DNA from: CAIXTV01 sp037144095
GTDB lineage: Bacteria > Bacteroidota > Bacteroidia > Bacteroidales > CAIXTV01
Direction: 5' to 3'
DNA length: 11,418 nucleotides
NCBI GenBank assembly: GCA_037144095.1
Contig: JBAWXL010000152.1
Span: 1 to 11,418 of the forward strand
A program made the position numbers and the translations under genes. This document shows positions 1 to 6,394 of the stretch, one piece after another. Numbering within the stretch: the first letter of the stretch is position 1; every line of letters starts with the position of its first letter. The notes under the pieces were generated by a model. It saw only the letters and a list, made by a program, of their open reading frames with translations, had not been told where the DNA came from and ran no database searches.

Positions 1-59
1 TTATAAACTATTTTAAATAACTTATTGATTTATTGGGTTTAAATTTTTACAAATGGCTT

Positions 60-962
60 ATGGAGGATAAAAATGCCCCCATCAACCGTCTTGAAGGTGA
101 GTTTCAAGAAGCATTATTAAAACTCATGGCAATGATGTTTAACCTCACACAAACAGAAGAAGAAAATGATGAAGAAATAGGAGAAGAAGATGATGAAGAA
201 ACAGAAGTAGCAGAAGAATATAGATTAGATTTTCAAGAATCATTCGCCCTTTTACATGCCTTAGTACAAACATTTTACTATATAAAAAGGCATTTAGATT
301 TGCCTCCGGAAAAGAAAGATATGTTAGAGCCTGAATTTATTGAATATCTGGAATTTAATTTCTATAACACTAAGGATATTGCTGCCAATCTGATAGGCGA
401 CCTAAGCAGTGCACTGTATTATACTGATTATGGTTTGCAAACCCTGGAGGATGTGTTTGGAATAAAATGGGCAGTTCGTCCCCTTAAGGTGGATAAAACT
501 AAAGAAATGTCTACTCTTACCATTAATGAAGACAACCAACATTTATTCAGTTGGGCATTCTCAATACTCGACTATTTGGAGTTTTGCCAGGATGATTATG
601 AATTTGCAAAACATTTGTATTCTTGCCAATTTATTCACATCGAAGATTATAAGTACATTAGTAAAAAACTACATCAATGTAAAGCAGGTGATAAGTTTTC
701 ATTTACACTTTACGACACTTTATGTCTTTATTTTGCTCTTAGTATAGCCGGACGAATGTATGTTTCTGATGCTGCCGATATTTATGATGATATTGATAAA
801 AGAATAAGAGAGGAAAGCCCCCCTTTGAAAGTAACAACAACTCAAATTCGCGATTTCTTTCTGAATTTTAATGTGTCATTTCTTGCAGACGTTAAAAATT
901 CACTTTCACAAAACAATGAATTTCAGGAGCAGATAAAATTGATTGAACAATGGGAATTGTGA
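60..962 (+). CDS. Hypothetical protein with acidic low-complexity tract
   Basis: I do not recognise the family. The reading frame is closed by a stop at 18-20, so the gene starts inside the window. The first in-frame ATG is at 60, giving 300 residues. A TTG at 33 would add nine residues (GLNFYKWL-type sequence that looks protein-like), so the start is uncertain; neither has a visible Shine-Dalgarno sequence. Counting from the ATG, residues ~32-54 form a strongly acidic Glu/Asp tract encoded by GAA/GAT-rich DNA. The rest is rich in aromatic and leucine residues and looks like a soluble mostly helical protein (segments such as FQESFALLHALVQTFYYI and LYDTLCLYFALSIAGRMY). There is no signal peptide and no clear membrane span. 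The next gene begins 216 bp downstream behind its own promoter-like box, so no operon link is implied. The gene is likely real given its length and coherent composition; its function is unknown. Confidence 0.72.
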   Translation: MEDKNAPINRLEGEFQEALLKLMAMMFNLTQTEEENDEEIGEEDDEETEVAEEYRLDFQESFALLHALVQTFYYIKRHLDLPPEKKDMLEPEFIEYLEFNFYNTKDIAANLIGDLSSALYYTDYGLQTLEDVFGIKWAVRPLKVDKTKEMSTLTINEDNQHLFSWAFSILDYLEFCQDDYEFAKHLYSCQFIHIEDYKYISKKLHQCKAGDKFSFTLYDTLCLYFALSIAGRMYVSDAADIYDDIDKRIREESPPLKVTTTQIRDFFLNFNVSFLADVKNSLSQNNEFQEQIKLIEQWEL

Positions 963-1150
963 AAAGCTTAAAAGTATTATAGAATCTGATCATTTTTTCA
1001 AAAACGAATGTCATGTTTTCGTGGTTTGGCTTCATTTTTAGTAGTATCGTAAATCGCATTCAGTTAAATTCAAACGAATAGATTTCAGTTTCATCAAGCT
1101 AAATTTTGGCCAACATCACAAAAGAAATTAATACAGATTGAAATTTTTAT

Positions 1151-1158
1151 TATTTTTG
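1151..1158 (+). promoter_or_regulatory. Candidate Bacteroidota -7 promoter box (TATTTTTG)
   Basis: TATTTTTG matches the Bacteroidota -7 consensus TAnnTTTG exactly and lies 20 bp ahead of the ATG of the 23-repeat gene, implying a short leader. I see no TTG at the expected -33 distance (the nearest, at 1138-1140, is too close). In AT-rich DNA such a box arises by chance fairly easily, so this is a candidate only. Confidence 0.4.
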
Positions 1159-1178
1159 GAAAGTAAAATTAATTGTAA

Positions 1179-4100
1179 ATGGAAACAAAACCAGATAAAT
1201 TTAAGGTAACGGAAAAGGAATTATTAGATGACCTGAAAAGAGTAGCTAATGAATTTGGGAATCGTATCATTTCAAAAGCCGAATATTTGGAAAATGGGCG
1301 ATATACTATTAGAGATTTCAACGATAGATTTGGTTCTTGGACCAAATCAAAAGAAATTGCCGGGTTAAAAGTTATATTACTTGCCAAAATCACGAAGGAT
1401 GATCTTATTGAGGATGTGAAAAAAGTGGCTGAGGAATTAAAAACCGAAAACCTCACTAGGGAGGCATATTTAGCTAATGGAAAATACTCAAAACAACTGA
1501 TTCAGAATATGTTTGGCACTTGGTCAAATTTGGCAATGCGTGTTGGATTTGATATGACTAGAACGAAAAAATATTCAGATAGCGAATTGTTGAATAATAT
1601 AATAGAAGTGGCTGCCGAATTGGGAGTGAATGATCTAACTTTAAAACAATATAAAGCTAAGGGTTTGTATAGCATAGAAATGCTTAAAAAACACTTTGGG
1701 AGTTGGGAGAAAGCAAAAGCAAAAGCCGGCTTGAAAAAGCGAGCCAGCCTTACCAAAGAAGAAATTCAGGAAGACATTAGAAAAGTGGCTGAAAGCTTAG
1801 GTTCGGAAGAACTAAGCTTAATAAAATACCTGAAAAAGGGGAAATTTAGTTTTAGGATAGTTAAGAGGGAATTTGGGTCATGGGCAAAAGTAAAAGACAG
1901 CTTAGGATTAGTTAAGTTCGGTATTTCATCGGAAGAAATGTTAGATGATCTGAAGAAAGTAGCTGAATCAATTAAGGCTAACAACCTCATTATGAAACAA
2001 TATGATAAATTGGGGAAATATAAGGCTAGGAAGTTGTTAAGTCGATTTGGATCATGGAATAAAGCACTCGATTTAGCAGGAATGAAAATAGAAGCTAAAA
2101 AGATTTCGGATGATGAACTCATTGAAGATATTAAAAGAGTAGCAAACATAATTGGACAAAAAAAATATAAATTAAATGACTATGAAAATTTGGGAAAATA
2201 CAGTAGAAAGACAGTGCAGACTAGATTTGGCACCTGGGAAAACACCTTAATAAAAACCAATCTTCAAGAATTTCATGAAGTTAGCAAAGAAAATATTTTG
2301 AATGACATTAAAAATGTTATCCAAAACTTTGATTTGGAGACAATAACATTGGAAATATATTTGGATAAAGGAAAATTTAGTCATATCAAAATTAAAAAAA
2401 TATTTGGCAATTGGAGCAAAGCCAAAGATAGTTTAGGCATCGTTTTTCCTAAATCATATTGGAGAGTGAAGTCGGACGAATTATTAAATGATTTGAAAAA
2501 GGTTGCCGAATTGCTTGGGGGTAAATACATGATAGGTACTGTTTACAGAAAATTTGGGAAATACAGCGTCTCAACATTCACTTACCGATTTGGGAGCTGG
2601 ATGAAAGCCTTAGAATTGATTGGATTGCAGAGGCCACATCAGAGGATTACTGACGATCAAATCCTCGATGATGTAAAAAGAGTAGCCCAACTCATTGAAG
2701 ATGATAATTTTTCGCTCAAAATATATCATCAATTAGGAAAGCACTCACATCCCTTATTAAGGAGTAGGTTTGGTCGTTGGAGCAATGTATTAGCGAAAAT
2801 TGGTCGCAGCAATACTTTCATTAGAAGAGTTGATATTTGGGATGACATTCAAAAAGTTGCAAATAACTCTGATTCCGAAGTACTATCGCTGGAAGAATAT
2901 CTGATAAAGGGAAAATTTAGCCAGGATGATATTGAAAAAAAGTTTGGCAATTGGGACAATGCCCAAAACAATAAAATCATACAAAATTATAAACCACTTG
3001 TTAATTATTCATCTGAAATATTATTAGAAGATTTAAAAAGAGTTTCGCAATTGCTTACAACTAACGACCTTTACACTACCGAATACTCACGGTTTGGGAA
3101 ATACAATCTCAAAACCATTTCAAGATATTTTGGAAGCTGGAAGAATGTAAAGGAATTGATTAGGACGAAGAATGAACCACAAGACATTTCGGATGATGAA
3201 ATCCTCGAAGATGTAAAAAGAGTGGCTGATTTAGTTGGTCTTGAAAAATATACAGCAGCAAAATATAAACATTTTGGAAGGTACAGCTTAAACCGGGTGA
3301 TATTTAAATTTGGTAGTTGGAAAAAAATAATGAAACTCATCTGGGCTAAAAATGCCATTCCTATTCCAAAAGAAGATATTTTTGCTGATATATTAAGAAT
3401 TGCCAATGGAAAGAAATTTCTTAAATTCAAAGATTATCAGAACTCAGGAAAGTATTCAATATTTGACATCAGACAAGTATTTGGAAGCTGGCATAATGCT
3501 GTAATGGCTTTTAAACTAAATTATAATATACCAACTGAAATTTCAGAGGAAATGATTTTAGAAAACATAAAGCTTGTTGCAAATGGAAGAAAAAGTCTTA
3601 CGATAAAAGAATTTGTTAAAGATGGAAAGTACTCTTATTTTAACATAAAAATTACGTTCGGTAGTTGGGCAAAGGCAAAAAAATTGGCCGGTCTCGACGA
3701 AAAGATAATATATCATAAATATACTGATCAGGAATATATTGATGATTTAAAAAGGGTAGCCTCAAAACTTGGGAAAAATCATCTTAAAACTATTGATTAT
3801 AAAGAATATGGGAAATATAACTTTAATTCTATTATCACAAGATTTGGCACATGGAATAATTCTTTGGAAAAAGCCGGGCTTAATATTATAAAAGGAATTC
3901 GGTTTACAAGAGAAGAACTTATTGATGATTTAAAAAAAGCAAGCGACAATGGCCTTAAGTGGTTGACATTTAAGGAATATCAAAAATCAGGTAAATTTAA
4001 ATTCACTAATTATTTCAAAGAATTTGGCACATGGTTGAATGCAAAAAAAGCAGCCGGATTAGGAAATAAGAAACCAATGGAAGCAACTGAGGAGCAACTT

Positions 4101-5348
4101 ATAGAGGATTTAAAAAAAGTAGCCCAAATGCTTGGAAAAGATCGTGTTACAGTCAGAGAATATCAGGAATTTGGAACTTATGAAGCCTATCCTTATTATA
4201 GAACATTTAACAAATGGGAGAATGCTTTAAATAAGTCAGGACTTAATATTATAGACAAAATTCATATTTCAAAAGAAGAGCTTATTGATGAATTAAGAAG
4301 AGTTTCCGGAATTAACCAACACTACGTATCTTTAAAAAAATATAATCAGTCAGGAAAATATAAAACCAATAAATATTATTACCACTTTGGTACTTGGGAA
4401 AATGCACAAAAAATGGCTGGATTGATTAAAAAGCAAGATGTTGTGGCAACAGAAGAACAAATGATAGATGATTTAAAAAATGTTGCCAAAATGCTTGGCA
4501 GAAATCATGTTAAAGCTCAAGAATATGAAGAGTTAGGAAAGTATTTTAAAAAACATCTAATCAAAAAATATAGATCATGGAATAATACTTTAATAAAAGC
4601 TGGGCTTGAAATTACAAATGAAATTAGTATAACCAGAGAAGAACTTATTGAAGATTTAAGAAAAGTTTCGAATAATGACCTTATGTGGTTGACCTATAAA
4701 GAATATCAAAAATCAGGTAAATTTAAATTCGCTATTTATATTGCAGAATTTGGCACATGGAAAAATGCAAAAAAAATGGCCGGATTGAGAATAAATAAAG
4801 AAAATAAAGCAACAGCAGAGCAAATGATAGATGATATCAAAAATGTTGCAAGAATACTTAGAATGAATTATGTTAGTGAAGCAGAATATCATAAATTTGG
4901 AAAGTATCCAACACGCTTTCCAATAATAAAATTTGGATCATGGAATAATGCCTTAGAAAAATCCGGGCTTGAAATTAAAGAAAGTATAAGAACCAAAAGA
5001 AGTGCACTTATTGATGATTTAAGAAGAGTTGCCGGCAATGAGCTTATGTGGATGAATTATAAAGAATATAAAACGTCAGGCAAATTTAATTTCAATGATT
5101 TTCTTGAAGAATTTGGCTCATGGAAAAATGCACAATTTATGTCCGGATTAAGAAAGATGGAAAAAACTTTGGCAAACGAAGAACTTATTTTAGACGATTT
5201 AAAAAAAGTAGCTCAAAAATTAGAAACCAATAAATTTAGATTAGCGGATTATGTTAGATACGGTAAATATAATCTTAAAACTATTGCCTTACATTTTGGA
5301 ACATGGAATAAAGCAAAAGAAAAAGCAGGTCTGAGAAAATCAAAATAA
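1179..5348 (+). CDS. Giant 23-module homing-endonuclease-associated-repeat protein
   Basis: The 1389-residue protein has a ten-residue leader and then 23 consecutive modules of 57-62 residues up to the C-terminus (first at ~11-71, last at 1333-1389). The module framework is [TS]-x-EELIDDLKRVA-x5-8-L-x3-Y-x2-GKYS-x7-FGSW-x2-A-x3-AGL. This matches my knowledge of Pfam HNH_repeat ('homing endonuclease associated repeat'), a small helical, presumed DNA-binding module usually found in a few copies, often near HNH or LAGLIDADG nucleases in archaea and phages. Here there is no HNH, GIY-YIG or other catalytic motif, no cysteine, no signal peptide and no membrane span. The Trp of FGxW is kept in all 23 modules; modules 17 and 19 have degenerate FNKW and YRSW. 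The seven residues before FGxW differ in every module. Modules 15-22 form four two-module super-repeats. The sequence is lysine-rich, consistent with nucleic-acid binding. Role inferred: sequence-specific or architectural DNA binding; the biological task is unknown. Confidence 0.93.
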   Translation: METKPDKFKVTEKELLDDLKRVANEFGNRIISKAEYLENGRYTIRDFNDRFGSWTKSKEIAGLKVILLAKITKDDLIEDVKKVAEELKTENLTREAYLANGKYSKQLIQNMFGTWSNLAMRVGFDMTRTKKYSDSELLNNIIEVAAELGVNDLTLKQYKAKGLYSIEMLKKHFGSWEKAKAKAGLKKRASLTKEEIQEDIRKVAESLGSEELSLIKYLKKGKFSFRIVKREFGSWAKVKDSLGLVKFGISSEEMLDDLKKVAESIKANNLIMKQYDKLGKYKARKLLSRFGSWNKALDLAGMKIEAKKISDDELIEDIKRVANIIGQKKYKLNDYENLGKYSRKTVQTRFGTWENTLIKTNLQEFHEVSKENILNDIKNVIQNFDLETITLEIYLDKGKFSHIKIKKIFGNWSKAKDSLGIVFPKSYWRVKSDELLNDLKKVAELLGGKYMIGTVYRKFGKYSVSTFTYRFGSWMKALELIGLQRPHQRITDDQILDDVKRVAQLIEDDNFSLKIYHQLGKHSHPLLRSRFGRWSNVLAKIGRSNTFIRRVDIWDDIQKVANNSDSEVLSLEEYLIKGKFSQDDIEKKFGNWDNAQNNKIIQNYKPLVNYSSEILLEDLKRVSQLLTTNDLYTTEYSRFGKYNLKTISRYFGSWKNVKELIRTKNEPQDISDDEILEDVKRVADLVGLEKYTAAKYKHFGRYSLNRVIFKFGSWKKIMKLIWAKNAIPIPKEDIFADILRIANGKKFLKFKDYQNSGKYSIFDIRQVFGSWHNAVMAFKLNYNIPTEISEEMILENIKLVANGRKSLTIKEFVKDGKYSYFNIKITFGSWAKAKKLAGLDEKIIYHKYTDQEYIDDLKRVASKLGKNHLKTIDYKEYGKYNFNSIITRFGTWNNSLEKAGLNIIKGIRFTREELIDDLKKASDNGLKWLTFKEYQKSGKFKFTNYFKEFGTWLNAKKAAGLGNKKPMEATEEQLIEDLKKVAQMLGKDRVTVREYQEFGTYEAYPYYRTFNKWENALNKSGLNIIDKIHISKEELIDELRRVSGINQHYVSLKKYNQSGKYKTNKYYYHFGTWENAQKMAGLIKKQDVVATEEQMIDDLKNVAKMLGRNHVKAQEYEELGKYFKKHLIKKYRSWNNTLIKAGLEITNEISITREELIEDLRKVSNNDLMWLTYKEYQKSGKFKFAIYIAEFGTWKNAKKMAGLRINKENKATAEQMIDDIKNVARILRMNYVSEAEYHKFGKYPTRFPIIKFGSWNNALEKSGLEIKESIRTKRSALIDDLRRVAGNELMWMNYKEYKTSGKFNFNDFLEEFGSWKNAQFMSGLRKMEKTLANEELILDDLKKVAQKLETNKFRLADYVRYGKYNLKTIALHFGTWNKAKEKAGLRKSK
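3723..5174 (+). repeat. Four in-frame copies of a 363-bp two-module super-repeat
   Basis: Within the large gene, protein modules 15-22 alternate between two subtypes: a long form (VAxMLGxxxVxxxEY) and a short form (NxLMWLTYKEYxKSGKF). The pair is exactly 121 codons, so copies fall at 3723-4085, 4086-4448, 4449-4811 and 4812-5174. The register is exact: the codons around the KSGKF motif start at 3981, 4344, 4707 and 5070, each 363 bp apart. Copies 1 and 3 share a 30-bp identical DNA stretch (3975-4004 and 4701-4730). The N-terminal modules are much more diverged, so the C-terminal third is the youngest part of the gene. Confidence 0.9.
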
Positions 5349-5366
5349 ATTTAACACCTGCTATTT

Positions 5367-5492
5367 CAAATGCTTACAGCTAATGAAATTTACAATTCTT
5401 CTCTGAAACCTGATAATTTGCAATTGTAATCCTTAGGCTAAAGCCACAATATTTTATCATTTAAGTCAGTTGGTTAAAACCAACTGCAATGA
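5367..5492 (+). repeat. Dispersed intergenic repeat, copy 1 (hairpin-bearing)
   Basis: About 126 bp that align almost without gaps to 6080-6207, sharing blocks such as GATAATTTGCAATT, TTAGGCTAAAGCCA, ATTTTATCATTT and a terminal GCAATGA. It contains two dyads: GGCTAAAGCC (5436-5445) and a perfect 9-bp stem, CAGTTGGTT-AA-AACCAACTG (5467-5486). It starts 18 bp after the stop of the 23-repeat gene, so the second hairpin could also end its transcription, although no T-run follows. REP- or MITE-like non-autonomous repeats moved by a Y1 (RAYT) transposase look like this, but no transposase is in the window; the mobility is inference. Confidence 0.75.
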
Positions 5493-5508
5493 GTTACTCT
5501 TTGAGAAA

Positions 5509-5526
5509 CTTTGTGTGGCTTTGTGT
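5509..5526. repeat. Short direct doublet CTTTGTGTgg / CTTTGTGT
   Basis: Two CTTTGTGT units with a 10-bp period directly follow the first dispersed repeat copy. The region is tiny and meaningful only as part of the unusual density of short repeats in this intergenic stretch. Confidence 0.4.
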
Positions 5527-5585
5527 TACAGCTTTTTCTTCTCTGCTAAAAATCTAAACAACTTAAAGACTCCCTCTCCAACTAA

Positions 5586-5620
5586 GGTTGAGGTTGAGGT
5601 TGAGATCGAGGTTGAGGTTT
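5586..5620 (+). repeat. GGTTGA hexanucleotide microsatellite (intergenic copy)
   Basis: Five GGTTGA-type units (one mutated to GATCGA) plus a partial sixth. The tract sits between CCCTCTCC (5572-5579) and GGAGAAGG (5623-5630), which form a 7-of-8 inverted repeat, as if the hexamer had expanded inside a palindromic element. The same hexamer on the same strand occurs inside the J-domain gene at 9863-9910. Confidence 0.85.
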
Positions 5621-5747
5621 GGGGAGAAGGTTTTCTTTAAGAACCCTAAACGTACAAAACCAGCACATGCTGAGTTTAAAACAGGTCTGCTTGCTTGATA
5701 TCCATCATAATATCATATTTACAGCTTTTTAAAATCTCATAAAATTA

Positions 5748-5771
5748 TCAGCACATCAGCACAACAGCACA
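5748..5771. repeat. TCAGCACA 8-bp tandem triplet
   Basis: Three 8-bp units: TCAGCACA, TCAGCACA, ACAGCACA. Low copy number and no gene nearby; listed as one of several short tandem repeats clustered upstream of the 21-bp array, which begins 18 bp later. Confidence 0.6.
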
Positions 5772-5789
5772 TTCGTTTTCCACTTTTAG

Positions 5790-6009
5790 ATTGTCAGCAT
5801 TCAACTAACCATTGTCAGCATTCATTTAACCATTGTGTGCGCACATATAGTCATTGTTTGCATACATATAGTCAATGTTTTTGTACGTATAGTTAACTTT
5901 TATATCCATTTAGGACATGTTTGTATCCATTTAGTCAATGTATATATCCATTTAGGATATGATTATATCCAATTAGGACATGTTTATGTCCATTTAGGAC
6001 ATGTCAGCG
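5790..6009 (+). repeat. 21-bp degenerate tandem array A (10 units plus a partial)
   Basis: Ten consecutive units of exactly 21 bp start at 5790, 5811, 5832, 5853, 5874, 5895, 5916, 5937, 5958 and 5979, with a 10-bp partial from 6000. The best-conserved part spans the unit junction, roughly TAGKMMATGT; the remainder varies. Units fall into local families: 1-2 (CAGCATTCA), 3-4 (CATATAGTC) and 6-10 (ATATCCATTTAGGA). In the right half the dyad TCC-N5-GGA recurs, with perfect 6-bp arms at 5944-5960 (ATATCC/GGATAT) and 5986-6002 (ATGTCC/GGACAT). It is not a CRISPR: there are no 25-40 bp unique spacers. The period of 21 bp (two helical turns) would put every unit on the same face of the DNA. Function unknown. 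Confidence 0.88.
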
Positions 6010-6079
6010 AAAATATCATCACTGTAACTTAAACATAATCAATTATATAATCAAATATTTTGAGGCTCCAACTGAGTGG

Positions 6080-6207
6080 CAAATGTTTACGGTGAGCGGA
6101 ATTTGCAATTCCTCTCTGAACACCAGATAATTTGCAATTATCATCATTAGGCTAAAGCCATGGCATTTTATCATTTTAGCTCGTTGGCTGAAGCACAACG
6201 GCAATGA
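6080..6207 (+). repeat. Dispersed intergenic repeat, copy 2
   Basis: About 128 bp in the same orientation as copy 1 at 5367-5492, with shared GATAATTTGCAATT, TTAGGCTAAAGCCA and ATTTTATCATTT blocks and the same GCAATGA end. The dyads are kept: GGCTAAAGCC at 6150-6159, and CGTTG-GCT-GA-AGC-A-CAACG at 6182-6200, where stem bases differ from copy 1 but pairing is mostly preserved (one bulged A). The two copies bracket the GGTTGA tract and the 21-bp array A as direct repeats, enclosing about 590 bp. Confidence 0.75.
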
Positions 6208-6241
6208 AAATCTATATGTGATTTTTTGTCCCAACTTTTTC

Positions 6242-6277
6242 AATTATATAATTCTATCATTTTATAATTATATAATT
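6242..6277. repeat. Two perfect AATTATATAATT palindromes
   Basis: The 12-bp self-complementary sequence AATTATATAATT occurs at 6242-6253 and again at 6266-6277, 24 bp apart, with an 11-of-12 match at 6041-6052. They lie 118-153 bp upstream of the DUF4139-type gene. They could be operator half-sites for a dimeric repressor or simple AT-rich cruciform sequence; the data do not decide. Confidence 0.45.
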
Positions 6278-6279
6278 CC

Positions 6280-6335
6280 CTAAACGCCTAAAAGTCTAAA
6301 TGACTAAATGATTAAATGAATAACAGCCTAATCGC
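6280..6335 (+). repeat. 8-bp tandem array (CTAAATGA-like, 7 units)
   Basis: Seven contiguous 8-bp units: CTAAACGC, CTAAAAGT, CTAAATGA, CTAAATGA, TTAAATGA, ATAACAGC, CTAATCGC. The middle units are nearly identical and the outer ones decayed. The array ends 59 bp before the DUF4139-type start codon and immediately ahead of the putative promoter, so changes in copy number could alter promoter spacing or upstream activation. That effect is inference. Confidence 0.7.
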
Positions 6336-6352
6336 CAAAATCCACTTGGTAC

Positions 6353-6360
6353 AATATTTG
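6353..6360 (+). promoter_or_regulatory. Candidate -7 promoter box (AATATTTG)
   Basis: AATATTTG differs from the Bacteroidota -7 consensus TAnnTTTG at one position and lies 34 bp before the ATG of the DUF4139-type gene, a usual distance in this phylum. No confident -33 TTG is seen at the right spacing because the 8-bp array occupies that place. Confidence 0.3.
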
Positions 6361-6394
6361 CTCAACAATAGCCTTTTAATCAACCATAAACATC

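Larger units (their letters stand above)
5349..6394. other. 1-kb gene-free region dense in repeats
   Basis: No convincing gene lies here. The only open frames are short and are by-products of repeats: one at 5835-6032 translates a 21-bp array, one antisense at 6043-6243 crosses a dispersed repeat. The stretch contains, in order, a dispersed repeat copy, a CTTTGTGT doublet, a GGTTGA microsatellite inside an imperfect inverted repeat, a TCAGCACA triplet, a ten-unit 21-bp array, a second dispersed repeat copy, two AATTATATAATT palindromes and a seven-unit 8-bp array. The part at about 5631-5747 holds nothing I can identify. Confidence 0.75.

Noticed and set aside
1169..3430. Antisense open frames at 1169-1456, 1502-1756, 1766-2149 and 3071-3430
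   Set aside because: They are shadows opposite the highly repetitive 23-module gene; their similar sequences simply mirror the repeats.
1179..5348. Homing endonuclease or intein-encoding gene
   Set aside because: No HNH, LAGLIDADG or GIY-YIG motif and no intein splice motifs are seen; the protein consists of the accessory repeats only.
5586..5620. Telomere-like GGTTGA tract
   Set aside because: Superficially like eukaryotic telomere repeats (TTGGGG, TTAGGG), but it is short, internal, imperfect and recurs inside a bacterial J-domain gene.
5835..6032. A 65-codon open frame with heptad-like IHLGHV/IHIVNV repeats
   Set aside because: It is only the translation of 21-bp array A: a 21-bp period cannot create frameshifts, so any stop-free frame stays open across the array. 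No promoter, domain or plausible start context supports it.
6043..6243. Antisense 66-codon open frame
   Set aside because: It crosses dispersed repeat copy 2 and has no recognisable protein features; the repeat explains the open frame.
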